Below are positions 21,043-33,764 of a stretch of 64,000 nt of DNA, piece by piece. Made by a program: the position numbers and the translations under genes. Origin of the DNA: Flammulina velutipes (Eukaryota > Basidiomycota > Agaricomycetes > Agaricales > Physalacriaceae); assembly GCA_011800155.1 (NCBI GenBank), contig CM022378.1:1922001-1986000 (forward strand), given 5' to 3'. The notes below the pieces were generated by a model. That model made no database searches. It had not been told where the DNA came from and saw only the letters and a list, made by a program, of their open reading frames with translations. Position 1 is the first letter of the stretch; every line of letters begins with the position of its first letter.

Positions 21043-23150
21043 CTAGTACCGGCGGTTCTTTTTCTTTTTCGAGCTTTTTTTCTTTTCAAGAGGCGGACTG
21101 GGTCCCGGCGCAGTTGGACTTGATGTGAAGAGAGACGGAGACGGAGAAGAATGTTGCAGATGAACACCGTCAGGTCGAGGATCCGTTGTGGACTCGTGTG
21201 CAGTGGGATAAGGGAATAGAGGATGAGGAAGCTGGATACCAGGACCGGGCTGATATTCTGGCGAAGCGCTGTTTGGACTCTGGGTTGCAGGCGCGTTAGT
21301 GTTGCCAGATGAAAACGAGAAGCGGAAATTATCTGGTTGTAACGGCACAATTTCCTCTTGAATCCCGAATGGAGACGTCGTAGGAGAAGGTGAGGGAGAG
21401 GGAGGCGGAGGCGAAGGGGAGGCAGTCCGCTGGGGATCTGTTGATTTCGCGGGTTCATGACCAGTGGGAGATGGAGACGACGATTGCGCCGAAAAAGAAA
21501 AGGGGGCAGTAGACTGCTCTTTCGACGATCCTCCGGCTGGATTCTCAGTCGCAGGTGCGCGGGATGTGTGAGGTGTAAATGTGAAGACGAAGCTCTTTGA
21601 TTGCAGCGGGGCACTACCCTCTTGGAGTCCAAACGGTGACGTCGTCTGAGATGGTGGTATTTGGAACGTGCTGGGGCGACATTCAATAGCTTCGTCTTGG
21701 GCATCAGAGCCAGAGGTTGCAGGCGAGGGGTAGGAAGTGGGATGGGTGTCAGTGGTCGGATGAGGTTCAAGTTCATCGTGAGCAAAGCTCGGAGATGTGG
21801 AGGATATCTCGGGGAGTGGAACTTCCGACGAGGCGTCAGGCATATCGGTAGAACTGGGGCCGGGGAGAGGAACGTGACAATCGAGACCAGTATTCTGGAG
21901 GTCATTGTGAATGGACTCGGGTTGCACCATAGACGAGGATGCAGAATTATTGATGCCTGGCTGCTCCTGAGACCCCGATTGGCCAACATCCTGAGATGGG
22001 GCGGAAGGACCTGAGAGGGTACTGCGCATCAAGCGCATATCCCCACCACTGATCGTATCGCATGTTTGGGTTACCGTCTCGTCGTCAGCCGTGGGATATG
22101 TGTAGATTATTCCCGAGACGAGTGGATTACCCTTTATTGCATCCAGAACACCGCCTAATTGAGTTGTGTGCGTTTCCATAAGTTCAGCGAGACGCTCCGC
22201 ACCCGCATATATATCTCGTGGCAATCCATAGGGACCAATGAGTGCTCTCAGCTCGAAGAATTTCGCTTTGCACGAGTCCCAATCCAATTTGGCATTGGCT
22301 AGGCGGCGTTCCAGGTCGGGGATGAGACTATCTTCGGTTAGGTTAACTCTCTCAAGAAGCGTGGTTCGCTCGGCATCGAGATGTAAGGTGTCGGCGTTGA
22401 CTAGGTCGATGACAATGTTCTGGGCGGCTATGAAAGCATTCTCGGTGTCTTCATCGAGTTCAAACTCTCTCGTGGAGCGAACAATCTGTAGATGGGAGAG
22501 ATGCTCCTGCCTGAGCTGTTCGATTTCTTCGTCTTGTTTGCGTTTATTGATCTCGGCGAGTTCCTCGAGATGGGCAATCCGACGTTTTGCTGCAATCAGC
22601 AAGGGGGAATCAAGCTGAGGACATAGTCAGAACAAATGCGAACGCAGAAGTCAGAGGTACGCACACCATCCGAGTGCCGAATGTGCTGTGAAGTGGCGCC
22701 TTTTGCCTGTGGGGATATCAGCCAACGCCGCGAAACGCAGAATCGGAAGAACGAACCTCGAGAGCGGATAATCTCCGAAGCATGGAGTTTATATCGTCTG
22801 CCTGACGGGACATGGTTTCCTTGAGAGCGGAATTGGACGAATCGAGTTTGTCGGTTATGAGGCGCGCGATGGTGAAAGCAAGGGTGTCGTCCTGCGTAGA
22901 GGGTGAGCGAAAGGAAGGGTGTAGATCAATGGGAAACATACATTTACGGTAGGAGTGCTATTGTTATTGGCAGTGGCATCGGTATCATCGTCCTCATCGT
23001 CTTCGAACTCCACCTTGAACGCATCAGCCAGTCACCACAAAAGGCACAAAGGAGACGACTTACCCCATGCCACACTATTTCATACGATGAAGAGTATAGG
23101 AACCAGAGATGTATAACCAGAGTCGCTACTGTCACGATTGTGGCGAGCAT
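21043..23150 (-). CDS. Membrane-anchored coiled-coil protein, copy 2
   Basis: Five exons, 23064-23150, 22942-23013, 22757-22891, 22665-22706 and 21043-22614, join in phase to give 635 aa. The signal anchor MLATIVTVATLVIHLWFL, the acidic run (FEDDEDDDTD), the coiled coil (KRRIAHLEELAEINK) and the long Ser/Pro-rich tail match copy 1 exon by exon. The tail is longer and ends in a Lys-rich EKKKSSKKKKNRRY. Protein identity with copy 1 is modest, much lower than the identity of the 3' flanks. Membrane anchored, function unknown. Confidence 0.75.
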
Positions 23151-23888
23151 GGTCGATGGTAGAGGGAAAGATGATGTGGGAATAATGTCGGACCCGTCAA
23201 AGGGCTGTTAAGACCTGATGGAAAAGGACCGGAGATCCCCGTTGCTGTTGAGCCACAAAACCAGAGAACAAGGCGAACTAAAAGAGAAGCACTGATGTTG
23301 TGGGTCCAAAGCACGTGGTTATTAGTACCGTGGCCTGGGCGTACTTCACGACTCAAGACAGATACACAGACACACTGAGCAGAGATACGAGGTTGCGGGA
23401 TGGGAGGTAATTGACCGTGATGAAGCCCAGCCGATGGACAGGACTTCGTTCAACCGTCGTGCCTTTCAGTACCAGGTTAGTGGCTGCGGTCGATATAGAA
23501 AGAGATAGACGCACCGAAAGTCTCTTAACCAGCTACGCTGAGCGTTCTGAGCGTTCAATTCCACGCGTTAGAGCCTAGATTTAGCAGAAATACTACGGAG
23601 GACAGCCGATAAACGTCTAGTGTTGGCATGTTATCCAGCGAGCATCTCGAAGATACACGCGCTATCCAGTTATAGTGTTCGTCAATAATGCCCATTTCAA
23701 TGATACCATTGCAGATGAAAATACATATTGGTAGAGAGCAAGAGAGGAAGAATTGCCTGCCGATTATCATTGGCGCTTATGAGGAATCGGCCCGACCGCC
23801 GCGCCCTTGTCCTTCACCATCAACAACATTGTCGCCGAAACAATACATTCCATCTATCACATCGCTCTTTCCCACGTTTCTCCCTGCA
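23151..23888. other. Divergent intergenic region
   Basis: 23151-23325 carries the promoter blocks shared with 3180-3462. The rest is upstream of the plus-strand gene at 23889 and shows no supported exon. Confidence 0.5.
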
Positions 23889-26057
23889 ATGAACAGCTTG
23901 GAGATATTGCGCAAGGCTGAATGGCTTTTACAGCGTGCACAAGGGCAGGAAGCTCCATCTGTGGATGCCATAGATCTCACAGAGGCTCGTGTGGCAACGC
24001 AGGTTGCGTCGGGTTCAAGTCGACACGCTTTTGGTAAGGATATCCCAGGCGTCTTGTAATATGGAGCATATTGATATGCAATGTATAGAAGATCGCGCGA
24101 TGGATCACAAAATTAGAATGCGGGAGCAGAACGACGAACCTGTTGAAGATACGCGTCCATCCAAGAGGAAACGCGTCCAGAATGAAGAATACGATTCTCC
24201 TCGTTCAAGGTTTATCTTTTTCTCCCTCCGACGATCATTTTCTGATCCCCATAGTGTCAATCCTTCCCCGCCATGGGTGGCGCTCCCTTTACCGGCTTCG
24301 AGTATGAGTCCCGTAGATTGCCCAAGGGATACGCCGTGGTCTCCGTCTCCGTCAACATCGCTATTCGGAGACTCTCACTCCGAGGGAGGAGAATCAGATG
24401 CGTCCGAAACTATGCAAAATCTAAAGTCTCCTCCCTCACCTGCACTGCTCGAAAATATAGCCGAAGAAGCTCATCAATCGTCGCCGCATCCGATTGGCAC
24501 CTGTACTTCAGAATTGCCTGCTCTCGCCAGCCAAAGTCTTCCATCACCTGCGCCCCCTCGCAAATACGGAAGTTCTCCTTCAAAGCAATCATCGTCCCGC
24601 CGCAAGAAACGCTTTTCAGACCACGGAACCACTAGACTTCGAATTGAACCGCGTCTTAAAAGACAGCACGGCTCTACCACGGTGTCAATTCTCCTTGTTC
24701 CGGGCCCATCTCCACGGAATCAACCTAACGCAGACTCGGAGTGGTCCAACTTGGAATCGGTGTCCGTTGGTATCGTCGAGAAGGTCGGGAAAATGGGCGC
24801 GTTTCAAGGGTTTATGCACGACGAGGATGATTCTGAGACAGAACATGGGGTAAAGAGCATCTATAGTCACTTCATGGTAAGCTGTTCGAGATCTTCCCTT
24901 GAGTACTGATACGATTTTTTTATAGTTGTCTATAGGGTTGTTCTTGAACGCAAATCCTCATGTCAAGTTGTATGTCGCGCAATGGGATCCTTTTGTGGAT
25001 ATTGTTGTGAGAACGCCTGAACGGATCAACATGTTCTCATGTGTAATGGTACGTGGTGTGCGAGACGAAACACACAAAGATTGGTGCGTCAGCATTGCAG
25101 TATCGGTCCCTATTTAATTTTTTGCTTGCAGGGCGCGTTTCTACAACGAAATGGTAACTCTTGCTGCTGATGGGAAGACCTTTCTCTTTCCGGATCTCCA
25201 AGAAATTGGATGGGCCGAGCGCAAGATCGATGTCCTCAGGTTACTGGAGAAGGTGGCGAAAGATGATACACACACGGGGAGGCCGAAAACGCTTACGATG
25301 AGGACGCTCAAGAACGTATCCGGAGACGATGATGATAAAGAAGTGTTTATATTGAAGCGGGAAGGGACACATCTAGGAACTGGAATTATCTATCCACTCG
25401 ACTGGGACGCGGCTGTGCAATGGGAAGAGGATCATAGAGGGCAACAGAAAAGCGGGAAAAAGCCGTATCGGTGGATGAAGCAAGAGTATGTGCCGTTAAT
25501 GGAAAAAACACCGGAATGGAGAGTGTTTCTTGTTGATGGCAAAGTGGTGTCTATACTGGCAGAAAGCAAGGAGAAGTACTCAGCCTTGGAAGGATGGACT
25601 CTGGATGCATTGACGTGGGTCCCGTGATCTGTTTGAACTATCTTTTGGGCTTATCATTGCAATTAGAAACCTTCTAGAGGATGGCTTAGAGGTTGTCAAC
25701 TTCTCTCGGCTTTCGCCCAAGGCGGACACGATTCAAAAGGCGCGCAACGAACTTGTCGAGTTCTCGGAGACGGCGTTAGACGCGTTGGTGAAGTATGAGG
25801 AGAATTCGAACGGAAGGAGGCCATCCATCGCACGGCTTTGTCGGTTTGACGTTGCGCTGTATATGGATGGGAAGGTAGACTACTGGATCAATGGAGTGGC
25901 ACGGGGCTCGGAAGTGTTCATTCACGCAGATAGTGAAGCTTTGAAGAAATGTGGAGAAGCAATGGTCAATATGGTGGGAAAGGGAGCAGGTACAAAGTAC
26001 TCATCTATGAAGCCGGAGGAGATGAAGGGTGTAGAGAGATTTTTCTTTGATGTTTGA
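23889..26057 (+). CDS. Agaric protein of unknown function, possibly ATP-grasp-like C-terminal half
   Basis: Six exons join in phase: 23889-24033, 24089-24209, 24255-24876, 24926-25083, 25132-25614 and 25667-26057, giving 639 aa. The first 290 residues are low complexity, with a basic patch (RPSKRKRVQ) and Ser/Pro blocks. The second half is a folded domain with YVAQWDPFVDIVVRTPERIN, a basic/aromatic VFILKREGTHLG, YRWMKQEYVPLMEKTPEWRV, FLVDGKVVSI and, near the end, FDVALYMDGKVDYWINGVAR. The order Lys-containing strand, QEYVP, EWRVFLVDGKV, D-x-DG...INGVARG resembles a widespread agaric family that looks like an ATP-grasp fold. The ATP-grasp link is inference and no catalytic residues can be named. 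Confidence 0.7.
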
Positions 26058-27606
26058 ATGAAAGTTACCAAGATGGGAATCCAAAAGGGCCAAAAGGCTG
26101 ATTGCCTAATTGAATCGAGTGGCGCAACACTAGAGTGTGCTACCTTCTTGGGACAACACTACCTACTTGTGCCAGAGTATCACGGTTGGAGGTAGTGGCG
26201 TCACCATCGGCGGATGTGCCGGGCCGCCTTTCCGCAAGCGTCGATCATGACGTACGGAAAATGCCGCCACACCTTGCCATGTAACGGCCATGTGCTTCGT
26301 CGCTTCAACTTCGCAAGATGAACTCTGTGACCGGTTCAATGTCGCTTCCGTCCTGGGTCTCTGATTCAACCACTGGTCTTCTCCTACTCGTTGCTCTGTA
26401 TGTGCGTCACCTAACGAACTCCTGCGTTCGTCCGCTCTTCAAACATGCTTGAGATCTCATGACGCTGCGCATGCTTCGCATGTTGGCCATTCTTTGCGTT
26501 CCTTGGTGCCCGTAAATCGGGCTGTAGAGACGTGAGAACTACTACATGAACCAGGCGTGGTTTATGTTCCCCACGAACTTCATGCCTGCCTGGTCGCTCC
26601 TTGGACTATAATAGACTGTATTGCTCTGTGGAACGCTAAGCGCTTCTACATTCCCATTCGTTTGAACCCTATATTTTGTTGCTCCACTTGTTATCTAGTC
26701 GATTCAAAACTTACGGCACGGCCTCTCAAAGAACTTCATTTCTGAGTTCTCTTGGCTCCTCCCTCAATATCAGCTGACAGCTTCTCTCTTCTGCCTGGCG
26801 CAGATACGCGAACCTTCGGCGCACGACATCTCAGTCCTGCACATAGCCTTCTTTTTCCCTTCCCGACGGCAGCTCAAACCCTTGTCGATACGCTATCTAT
26901 ATATATTTCAGGTATACCGTATAGCCGTCCATTCTGTTTGACCGTTTCTGACTTTGTTCTCTAGCCTCAATCTCTAGGACGGATAATTTCACCCTTCCGC
27001 TCAATTGTGAAACTGCGGAAACCCATCCGGCTGGCTGGCCAAGATGATAGCGAGCAATTGATTTGTCTGTGGACAAAATATATCGGCGTGCGGTTGATCG
27101 GATTGGTTTCGACCATGTACAACTCGAAATAGGTCATGTACACTGTGCAAGAGCATCGATCACTATCACTTGAGTTTTCTCTCTTTGTTCCTACTCTGCT
27201 CATGGACATTCAACGTCGATAGCTGTGCTTGCCTCAAGCTTTTTTTAGCTTCCATCTATGATCTATCCCGGTTACGACATGCCCACTACGCGACGTTCCT
27301 AGTTGAACGGAAGTAGTATCCGTTTGATCGGGGGCCGTATCACTTTACCACTTGATTGGAACGGGCCATTGCGTCGGCACAAGGCCTTTAAAGACATCTT
27401 CTTGGTCCTTATTGCCGCTTTTTCAACCCCCATACTAACACTTCACGACCTTCCACCGAGGTAAGTTCACACTTTTCACAGCGAATTGATTTGATTGAGT
27501 TTAGCGGAATGACCAGTCCGATCCACGTTCGAACTTTCTAATCTACGCCCAAACTTCGCTCTGTTCGCTCTGGATATGACTATCTGGCTCTATGATACTA
27601 GCAGAG
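26058..27606 (+). promoter_or_regulatory. Long upstream region of the velvet gene with a probable 5' UTR intron
   Basis: No supported coding exon. A good GTAAGT donor at 27461 and a tactagcag acceptor ending at 27604 suggest an intron of about 144 nt in the 5' UTR, two bases before the velvet ATG at 27607. Long upstream regions are common for fungal developmental regulators. Confidence 0.4.
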
Positions 27607-28620
27607 ATGCCGACACCCCCTCTACGATATGAGCTCAACTTTCGTCAAGAGCCCAAGCATTCACGTTTCTGCACTTGTCAGCCCCCCTTGCCATTACATT
27701 CCGAATGTTCATCTTACGTTCTATTCCAGCTCCCATAGATCGTCGACCTATCGACCCACCACCTATCATCGAGCTGATCATCCGTGGTACCGAAGACTAT
27801 GCATGGCACGCGCTCCAGAACCCGAACTATATCATGTTCGTGAGCCTCGCAATGCCGGATATCGAGGGCGAAGAAGATGAGTTCCGAGAACTCCATTGGC
27901 TGCAGGTCGAGGAGTCGGTATGTCCAGCACCATTGCTATCCATCTCTGTGCTGATGCTATCGAGTAGGATGGCCACAGGCGACCTCCTACGCGTTATACA
28001 ACCGGTTCTGTCGTGTCCTCTCTTCATATCCTCAAAGACCCCGAAAATGGAGCGCGACAAGGCGGGTTCTTCGTCTTTCCCGACATTGGGGTGCGTGCGG
28101 AAGGACGCTATCGACTGAAATGCACTCTCTACGAGATTGTCGGGTGCGTTGACAGGCCTTGATGAGTCGGGGATTGAACTAATCAACGTGCAGGTCACGG
28201 ACGCTCTATCGGAACCACGTATTTTCATCTGTATTTGAGGTATTCCAATCTCGCAAGTTCCCTGGGATGCAGAGTGAGTTATTGCCATTCCGTTGGACGG
28301 TGAATTTTCCATCGCTGACCCACTCAGAATCCACCGCTCTATCATGCTCGTTCTCCGAGCAAGGAATCAAGATATGGATTCGTAAAAGCGTTCGGGAGAG
28401 ACGGGTACCAGGAGACGTCCTCCTACCACCGTCCAAGAAGCCTAGGAGATCTGACCCTCCAGAAGAAGAAACTCAGCATAAGTCGCCGGCGCCCTCTCCT
28501 TTGTTGTTCACGATGTCAAGGACACCTTCTCCGCTGGCGCCTCTGCCAGTATTCCCTCCGCCGCCTGGACAGGGGCAGGGACGTTCCCGCATGAGTATTT
28601 TGAATCTCTTGAATTCCTGA
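27607..28620 (+). CDS. Velvet-domain transcription regulator (VosA/VelC-like)
   Basis: Five exons, 27607-27664, 27730-27917, 27968-28143, 28194-28273 and 28328-28620, join in phase to 264 aa. The velvet domain spans about residues 8-185: YELNFRQEPKHS, RRPIDPPPIIELIIRG, an SSLHILKDPENGARQGGFFV segment, FPDIGVRAEGRYRLKCTLYE and KFPGMQKSTALSCSFSEQGI with KIWIRKSVRERR. The tail is Pro/Ser rich with a basic KKPRRS. The domain is not interrupted by the long Pro-rich insert of VelB, so it is closer to VosA or VelC. Velvet proteins are nuclear NF-kB-like DNA-binding factors that dimerise and control development, spores and secondary metabolism. Confidence 0.9.
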
Positions 28621-28966
28621 GAGCGGGAGGCTCGAGTGCAAGCCATTCACGATTATATAGAACGTACCGTTACCATTCGATGTTGTTTCGACACATTTAG
28701 TTGCCTAATTTATTTGTTTATTTATGTCATCAATTGCATTGCAATGTAGCTCCAACCAAGTCAGCTCAATGATGGGTCGTTGACGATAGGGCGTTCTTGG
28801 TCCAGCGTCCCGGCGGCAGATCGAGATCAAGTTTCATCATGCGCCACAATTTCCCTCGTTCGTTCATATCTCACATGGGCTGATTATAGACGTACTAGAT
28901 GACAATGCTTTTGTTAATAGCTCGTATAAATAAATCATAAATCGTATATATATACTTTCCTACTCA
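28621..28966. other. Intergenic, nothing recognised
   Basis: 3' region of the velvet gene, AT-rich, with no supported exon. Confidence 0.5.
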
Positions 28967-29260
28967 TCAAAGTCGGAACGATTCATCGCCTTTGGATCGG
29001 CGCCAGAAATATTTGTCTGCGGGGGTCGTTTGGTGCTTTACCACTCCTACTTCCTTCTCCAACAGTTCCAGAAGCGGGCGAAGATTTCCCCCACGCTCCA
29101 CATGCTCAGGACGCACATCAATCCGAACATTTCGAGAGTGCATTTCTACGCAGCAACGTCCTCTTTCAAGTCGATATTGCGCAACAAGACAGCGTTCAGG
29201 TCGTCCGTCTGCTTTTGCGTTAAAGTCTGTACGGTAAAGCTGAATATATCTTTCTGGCAT
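28967..29260 (-). CDS. Small hypothetical protein (97 aa)
   Basis: An uninterrupted frame from ATG 29260 to TGA 28967-28969. It is rich in Arg and Glu and has an even amino acid composition (YIQLYRTDFNAKADGRPERC ... LRPLLELLEKEVGVVKHQ), which makes chance less likely. No domain was recognised, and it could be the last exon of a larger gene whose 5' exons I cannot place. Confidence 0.4.
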   Translation of the reverse strand: MPERYIQLYRTDFNAKADGRPERCLVAQYRLERGRCCVEMHSRNVRIDVRPEHVERGGNLRPLLELLEKEVGVVKHQTTPADKYFWRRSKGDESFRL

Positions 29261-30285
29261 ACCCCGGAGTGATAGTACACAGAGTCACAGACCAAACACC
29301 TGGTCGTAACATCGCAATCTTGGGGGTTCCTTGCCAGTCTTGTGAAGTCTTGTGAAGTCCTACTCTATTTGCCTTTGTGTCCTATCCGAGAGGAGCATTA
29401 GCATTAGTACACTAAAGGAAGGATGAGAAGGCGGACATGTGAGGGCTATGTTGATAGCTTGTGAGAATACAGTGAGGAATAAGGTGGTGGTAATTATCGT
29501 GCAGCGTAGAAAAGGACGGCGTTGAATATTCCATGGCTGGGGCCAAGACCTATCTTCCCAACCAACTCTCCCCATGCCGTCTCGTTAAGATACTTCGTTG
29601 AATACATTGGCCGGCTGATCCGCATCACTGCCATCACGCCGAGATGATTGATCTCGATCACCTATAAAAACCTTGATTTGCTTAATTTTTTTCTTTGATC
29701 TTTCCACATTTCAAAATCGCCAGTGATGATATTCCAGGTGCAGTCTACGAGCTCGACCCCTACCCTCTGGACAGTGTGGTCGGCAGTGACGACGCCCGTT
29801 CGGCACCCTTACCTTGTTTACAAAGGGGCGGGCGACAGAATCTGAAGGCGTCCAACCATTTTGATGTTGAAAGACCGTTTGTTATCGATATTCGGTCATG
29901 GTAGCTAGTGTTACTCATCGTTTGCTAGCATTTTTGTCCTACTGTTAAATGTCTTGTATGTTCCCGATCTATTGTCATGATAATACACTTTTGTGCAAAC
30001 TTTTTTCATGTGGCGTTACGACGGGGGAACTAAAATGATTCGTTCTACCTTGAACTTTGATTGTGAGTGCCTTTTGCGCCTGGGTGTTTCCCCGTAGCTA
30101 GCTCATAGTCAGTTGCCTAGCCCTGCCTATTTTTCCCTTTGAGACTCACTGGCCCGTGCCACTCAAAACACAATGCAGAGTCCCTGGGTATGCTCACCTG
30201 ACTTAAGCGCTTTGAACAATGTACTTACCACAATCAGCCATGCATTGACGGTTTGTCATTCAGATAAATACTCTTCCTCTCATCC
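29261..30285. other. Intergenic with a possible coding remnant
   Basis: A short plus-strand segment around 29725-29904 reads protein-like in two frames (for example VYELDPYPLDSVVG and VERPFVIDIRSW) but has no start or partner exons. Otherwise nothing is recognised. Confidence 0.3.
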
Positions 30286-31430
30286 ATGACAGCCATCCTT
30301 ACTTCCAAGATGAACTCGACACCACTTCGTAAGTCGACCTCTGACCTCCGTGTCGCTTTCACTGATGAGCGTGTTCTTGCAGTCCTCCATAGCACAGAGT
30401 CTCCCGCAGTATGTTTTTCGATGCGTGCCTCTCTGGCCTTTGCTAACACAGACATTAGAGCCTCTCCTGCACGCTCTGCGAAGATGGAGGCCCCTCGCCC
30501 CTCGTCGGACTCGCCCACCTGAACAAGGTTGACGACGATGACGACCTTATGGCCCCCACCGCCAAGAAACCTCGTCCTAATGTCCTCCCTTCCAAAAAGC
30601 AGCGAAACAGCAAGAAACCTCCCATTGTCAAACTCCCTGTGACCACCGAACCAATGCCAGGCGTACCAGCTTCCGGTTTTACCTTCCAGCCACCCGCACC
30701 GAGCATAACTTCACCTCCGTCGTTCCCCGCCCCGCCCCAAGTCCCATTCAAATTCACCCCCATCCCCGCCCACTGCACCTCGGAGCTCGCAGCCGCCAAA
30801 GCGCAGATCGATAACCTGATCTTTGAACGCGATCGCGCGCAGAGGTCGCTTGACGATATGACAGATCGCGTTAATCTTCTCCTCCAGGAGAAGAAACAAA
30901 GTGATTTGCTATTACGCCAGGGAGTTCGAGTGGCGGAAGCCCTCGAGTGTCGTGTGCAGAAGCTGAAGAAGAGGATCGAGACGAAGACGCTGCATATCCT
31001 TTGGTGGCGGGACCATCATAGGGAGAAGGCGAGGAGGCTTTATGTGAGCGAGGAGCATATGAAGGACTTGCGAAGCGAGGTCGGAGCTCTCAGGGAGGAG
31101 CTGTTCGCCATGAAGATGCAGCCAGTGGTGGAAAGCGCGCGCTTTGCTGTAGAGATGATCCAGACGCATGAAGGAAAATGGAAGAAGCGGATGGCGACGG
31201 CGCAGAAAGTTTGGAGGGAGAGGCTCGCGGAGAGTCAGGCAGAGACGCAGGAAGTCTCTGCCAAGGTCGCGAAGATGAAGAAGGACACGGCGGACGTTCA
31301 CGCTATGGCGCACAAGCAGGCTATCGAGTCTCGTGCGCAGACGGAGGGGCTTCGGTTCCGCGTCGCTGGGCTGGAATCCGAGGTGGAGATGTTGAGGAAG
31401 AAGGTGGCTCTGTATGAGATGAAAGCATGA
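30286..31430 (+). CDS. Coiled-coil protein with basic, Pro-rich N-terminal half
   Basis: Three exons, 30286-30328, 30383-30408 and 30459-31430, join in phase to 346 aa. A short Cys-containing start (SCTLCEDGG) is followed by an acidic DDDDD run, a basic stretch (AKKPRPNVLPSKKQRNSKK) that looks like a nuclear localisation signal, a Pro-rich linker and about 220 residues of coiled coil (AAAKAQIDNLIFERDRAQRS ... VEMLRKKVALYEMKA). It is not a close relative of the 6-18 kb array, although the layout is similar. Function unknown, probably nuclear. Confidence 0.75.
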
Positions 31431-31495
31431 AAGCATGAATGGCTCGTAGTCCGTGTTATAATATTTATGGACATCCACTGTATACATATGTAGTC

Positions 31496-33764
31496 TTAGT
31501 CCTTCGCCTCCGTTGCGTCGATCCACATACCACCCTGTATAATGTATTGTTAGCAGCGTTTTAACGATGTAGGACACTTACCTCAATGAATAATGTCAGC
31601 GACACTCTCGGCACCACCTTCTCTTTTCCCATCCTCCCCTCGCACGATTTCCATTCGGGTGGGCACTTTACCGACGATGCATCCTCGCGCAACTCGAACG
31701 ATTCGAAATTTTGCATCAGACGTACGAGCATGAATGACATGATGTTGTACGCAAACTAAACGGTCAAGGAAAGACTTCCGTAACGCAAGGCGAAAACATA
31801 CCTGCTGACCCAAACAGATTCTAGGACCAGTATTGAAGGGGAGAAATATGGATGGGTTGGGCTCAAGGTACTTCTTGAAACGAGCGTCGAGGAATCGAAG
31901 GGGGTCAAATTCCTCAGCTGCATAATGGTAATCATGGTTAACACGAATAGACAAGAGGAAAGAAAATATGTTGTACAATCGGGCCCCCAGAGATCCTTTC
32001 GCCTATGAGTGTGCATAATCGAGTAGATGATTCTGTCGATAATGAGAATAGTAAACAGTGCTCATATGGGGGAATTTACCGAGTGCGTGCGGGAACATAT
32101 GTAGGCAAACCTGTGGGATCATCTGAGGGGAGAAGAGTCTCTTCCACGGACTCGCGTATGTTGAAGGGGCTGATCAGCGCGTCAATATCCCGTATCAAGA
32201 TTTGAGTACTGAACACGGATGTCACTTACACCGGTGGGTACAGGCGAAGGGTTTCTGTTTGTCGATGGTCAGTCTACTGAAGGGCATGGGCAAGGGAAAC
32301 TACGAACCGTTAATTACTGCCCTCAGATACTTCATATCTTTGATGTCTTCGATTTCCGGTCTACGCGTGACTCCTACCTTGGACAGTATTTCCTCGCGCA
32401 GACGGATAGCGGCCTCCGGATGTTGGGATAAGAAGTAGACAGTGTACGATACTGTGGTGGCGATAGCATCGCGGGCAGCAATTAAGATGTTAAGGCTATA
32501 ATATGTCGATCACTCGGGATTTCTGGAGGAATGAAAATGTTGGACGTACATTTCGTCTCGAATCATGGTAGTGTCTTCAAGCAAGTCAGTAACAGAATTG
32601 TCGGCGTGTTAGGGACTCACCATTCACCATCCTGGTGAGATAGGCCAACATATGATCGTCGTCCCTTGGAACCTTCCTATCCACTGCTTTGTCAATGTCA
32701 TGGTCCATTTCGTGTCTCTGTTTGTCGATAGCACCCTGAACGATGGGCTCCATGTGTGCCAACACGACCTTCAAATGCTTCTCAAGGACATCCTCTTTGA
32801 TTTCTAGAAATGGCGACAGTATCTCTAGCCGCTCCCGCTGCGCCACGCCATTGAGGGTTTTCCGAAAGGCGGACGAGAAATCCTTCGAGTTGATCGCAGC
32901 ATCATCCATGTGGGGTAACGGAAGCTCCGAGGACGACAGACTACCCACAGATTCCCCGAAGAGAAACTCGGATGCAGCGTCCATAGAGAAGCGTAGCATC
33001 AGGTCTTGAAACTCGACGGGGTTTCCGGAGCGCAGATGGTCCTTCATCTTGGTTATAGCGATTTCGGAATGTCTATCGAAGACGTCGAAATGGGTAATAC
33101 GGTCGCGCGTGAAGAAAGGGCGGGCCATTGTACGATGTGATCTGGTAAGAGGCTCACTTATAGTACTATGGATGGGGGAACAACTGACCTCCAGATATCG
33201 CCATCCGCGGTGAATATTCCCTGTCCAAGCACGGGGTATAAGGCGTTTCGAAAGGTTTTGCCTGTGCGGATAGTTAGATTGGTGGACTTTGAAGCCAAGG
33301 GAACGTCGTTACATGCCTTTCTCGTAATTGCGAAACTCTGTCGAGAGGATCATTTGGATATGCTTGGGAGATGTTGTTGCAAGCAAGGTTTGCCCCAGGG
33401 CGTCCAAGTCGTATATTACCCCGTAGTCCTTTTCCCATTGTAGGAATGAGTTGCCTGGGTACCCGGTAGTCGCGTCCATTTCGATGATGTAGTACAAGTC
33501 TGCATTGAATGGCCATTTCCCCTGGATTCTGGGTGCTACGCGCGCGCCGAGAGAAGCCGCACGACGGGCGTGATACAAGTGTGTGAGATGAACCCGAGCT
33601 TTTGCACCGAGGACGAGGGATACTGGTGCCAAGGCGCAGAGAAACCACGCTGGAAGCATGGGAAGAGCATGGTGGACGACGGTATAAAAACAGACAAAGT
33701 AGAGAGAGAGAAAGAAAAGTATGCGCAGTATGAAAGCGATTCCCGGCGTGAGGATTGTGGACAT
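31496..33764 (-). CDS. Cytochrome P450, CYP63-like
   Basis: About eleven exons; the first are 33317-33764, 33189-33261, 32621-33141, 32550-32574 and 32308-32495, and the last ends at TAA 31496-31498. An N-terminal membrane anchor (residues about 8-35) is followed by [15 protein letters not shown], a C-helix [15 protein letters not shown], an I-helix [15 protein letters not shown], the ExxR motif in [22 protein letters not shown], the FDPLRF box and the haem loop [19 protein letters not shown] with the axial Cys. The fold is complete, so the gene looks intact. Two oddities: a GC-AG first intron, and loss of the usual Thr pair in the I-helix (RDAIA for RDTTA). It would be a microsomal monooxygenase; substrate unknown. 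It is divergent from the sirtuin gene. Confidence 0.85.

Noticed and set aside
24273..24635. 120-codon plus-strand frame inside the gene at 23889
   Set aside because: Shadow of the true frame, which is supported by exons on both sides.
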